A stretch of 5,994 bases of DNA from positions 1 through 5,994 of the forward strand of contig JAGWVZ010000243.1 of the NCBI GenBank assembly GCA_018970625.1, written 5' to 3'. The stretch comes from Myxococcales bacterium (GTDB lineage: Bacteria > Myxococcota > Bradymonadia > REDH01). The position numbers and the translations under genes are program-made. Shown here one piece after another: positions 5,601-5,994 of the stretch (position 1 is the stretch's first letter; each line of letters begins with the position of its first letter). The notes beneath the pieces were generated by a model. That model was not told where the DNA came from. It ran no database searches and worked only from the letters and a program-made list of their open reading frames with translations.

Positions 5601-5994
5601 AGCGTTCCAGCAGATGCTTTCGCGCGAATTTCAACCGCCAGCCTGCGAATGGCTTCCATTTCGACGTCGGACTTTCTTCGCACATTTTTCACCTGCAGAC
5701 CCAGGCGCGGGTGGTCGGCGAATTCGTCCTGATGGCGGTCCAGAAAGTCCCAGTACAGGGTGGTCATCGGGCATGCACGACCGCCAGTCGCAACATCGGG
5801 CCTGAAATGACATTCACGGCAATAATTACTCTGGCGGTCGACATATTTTCCGGTGGCAATATAGGGTTTTGAACCCACGATTCCACCATCGGCAAACTGG
5901 CTCATGCCGATCACATTGGGCAACGTGACCCATTCCACACTGTCGACAAAGTACGCCATGAACCACTCATGAATCTCAACGGGCCGCACGGCCA
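5597..5994 (-). CDS. FeS-BCP / cryptochrome-photolyase-related protein, C-terminal fragment (runs off window)
   Basis: The last 131 codons of a photolyase-related protein of the bacterial (6-4) photolyase/CryPro type; the 5' end lies beyond the window. The frame is still open at the right edge, and the GTG at 5989 is not the true start. EWVTLPNVIGMSQFADGG, SKPYIATGKYVDRQSNYC and ACPMTTLYWDFLDRH are hallmark segments of the family's C-terminal catalytic domain. Cysteines in YCREC and ACP are spaced C-x2-C-x12-C, the same spacing as three of the four 4Fe-4S ligands of Agrobacterium PhrB (C438, C441, C454). The fourth should lie outside the window, about 88 residues upstream. The family repairs (6-4) photoproducts or acts as a photoreceptor; which applies here cannot be told. 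The stop overlaps a small ORF as ATGA, upstream of the CPD photolyase. Together they suggest a light-driven DNA repair operon covering both main UV lesions. Confidence 0.9.
   Translation of the reverse strand, partial: AVRPVEIHEWFMAYFVDSVEWVTLPNVIGMSQFADGGIVGSKPYIATGKYVDRQSNYCRECHFRPDVATGGRACPMTTLYWDFLDRHQDEFADHPRLGLQVKNVRRKSDVEMEAIRRLAVEIRAKASAGTL

Overview
This is a GC-rich (roughly 60 % by eye), densely coded stretch of a proteobacterial-type chromosome. A gammaproteobacterium is my best guess, from the mix of Shine-Dalgarno sites, a TetR regulator, a membrane di-iron hydroxylase and two photolyase families. This is an inference, and no sequence in the window fixes the taxon. I see no rRNA, tRNA, CRISPR array, transposase or integrase.

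Left part (35-2309, minus strand): two tandem paralogous phage-tail-collar (microcystin-dependent-protein type) genes lie downstream of a diverged class I SAM-methyltransferase-like gene. No other phage gene is present. The methyltransferase probably starts at an internal GTG (2309) behind a good Shine-Dalgarno site, not at the first ATG of its reading frame. A perfect 7-bp hairpin lies between the two collar genes.

Middle (2487-3944): a His-rich fatty-acid hydroxylase/sterol desaturase-family membrane protein (minus strand) and a TetR-family regulator (plus strand) are transcribed divergently. A near-perfect 18-bp palindrome, TGTGACCA-TG-TGGTCACA (3177-3194), sits between them and is a strong candidate TetR operator. 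It overlaps the upstream start codons possible for both genes, so internal starts (3146 and 3216) are favoured. This suggests autoregulation of the regulator together with control of the hydroxylase.

Right part (4059-5994, minus strand): a full-length class I CPD photolyase is preceded by the 3' end of an FeS-BCP (photolyase-related) gene that runs off the window. It carries three of the four cysteines expected for a 4Fe-4S cluster. The two form a likely light-dependent DNA-repair operon. A 26-codon ORF overlaps the upstream stop as ATGA and ends 6 nt before the photolyase ATG, which has no visible Shine-Dalgarno site, so translational coupling is possible. The regulator and the photolyase genes converge on a 114-bp gap with one weak hairpin.

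The best candidates for something not well described are the collar-gene pair beside an unusual methyltransferase, the TetR operator/hydroxylase module, and the coupled leader ORF between the two photolyases. No gap exceeds 300 bases.
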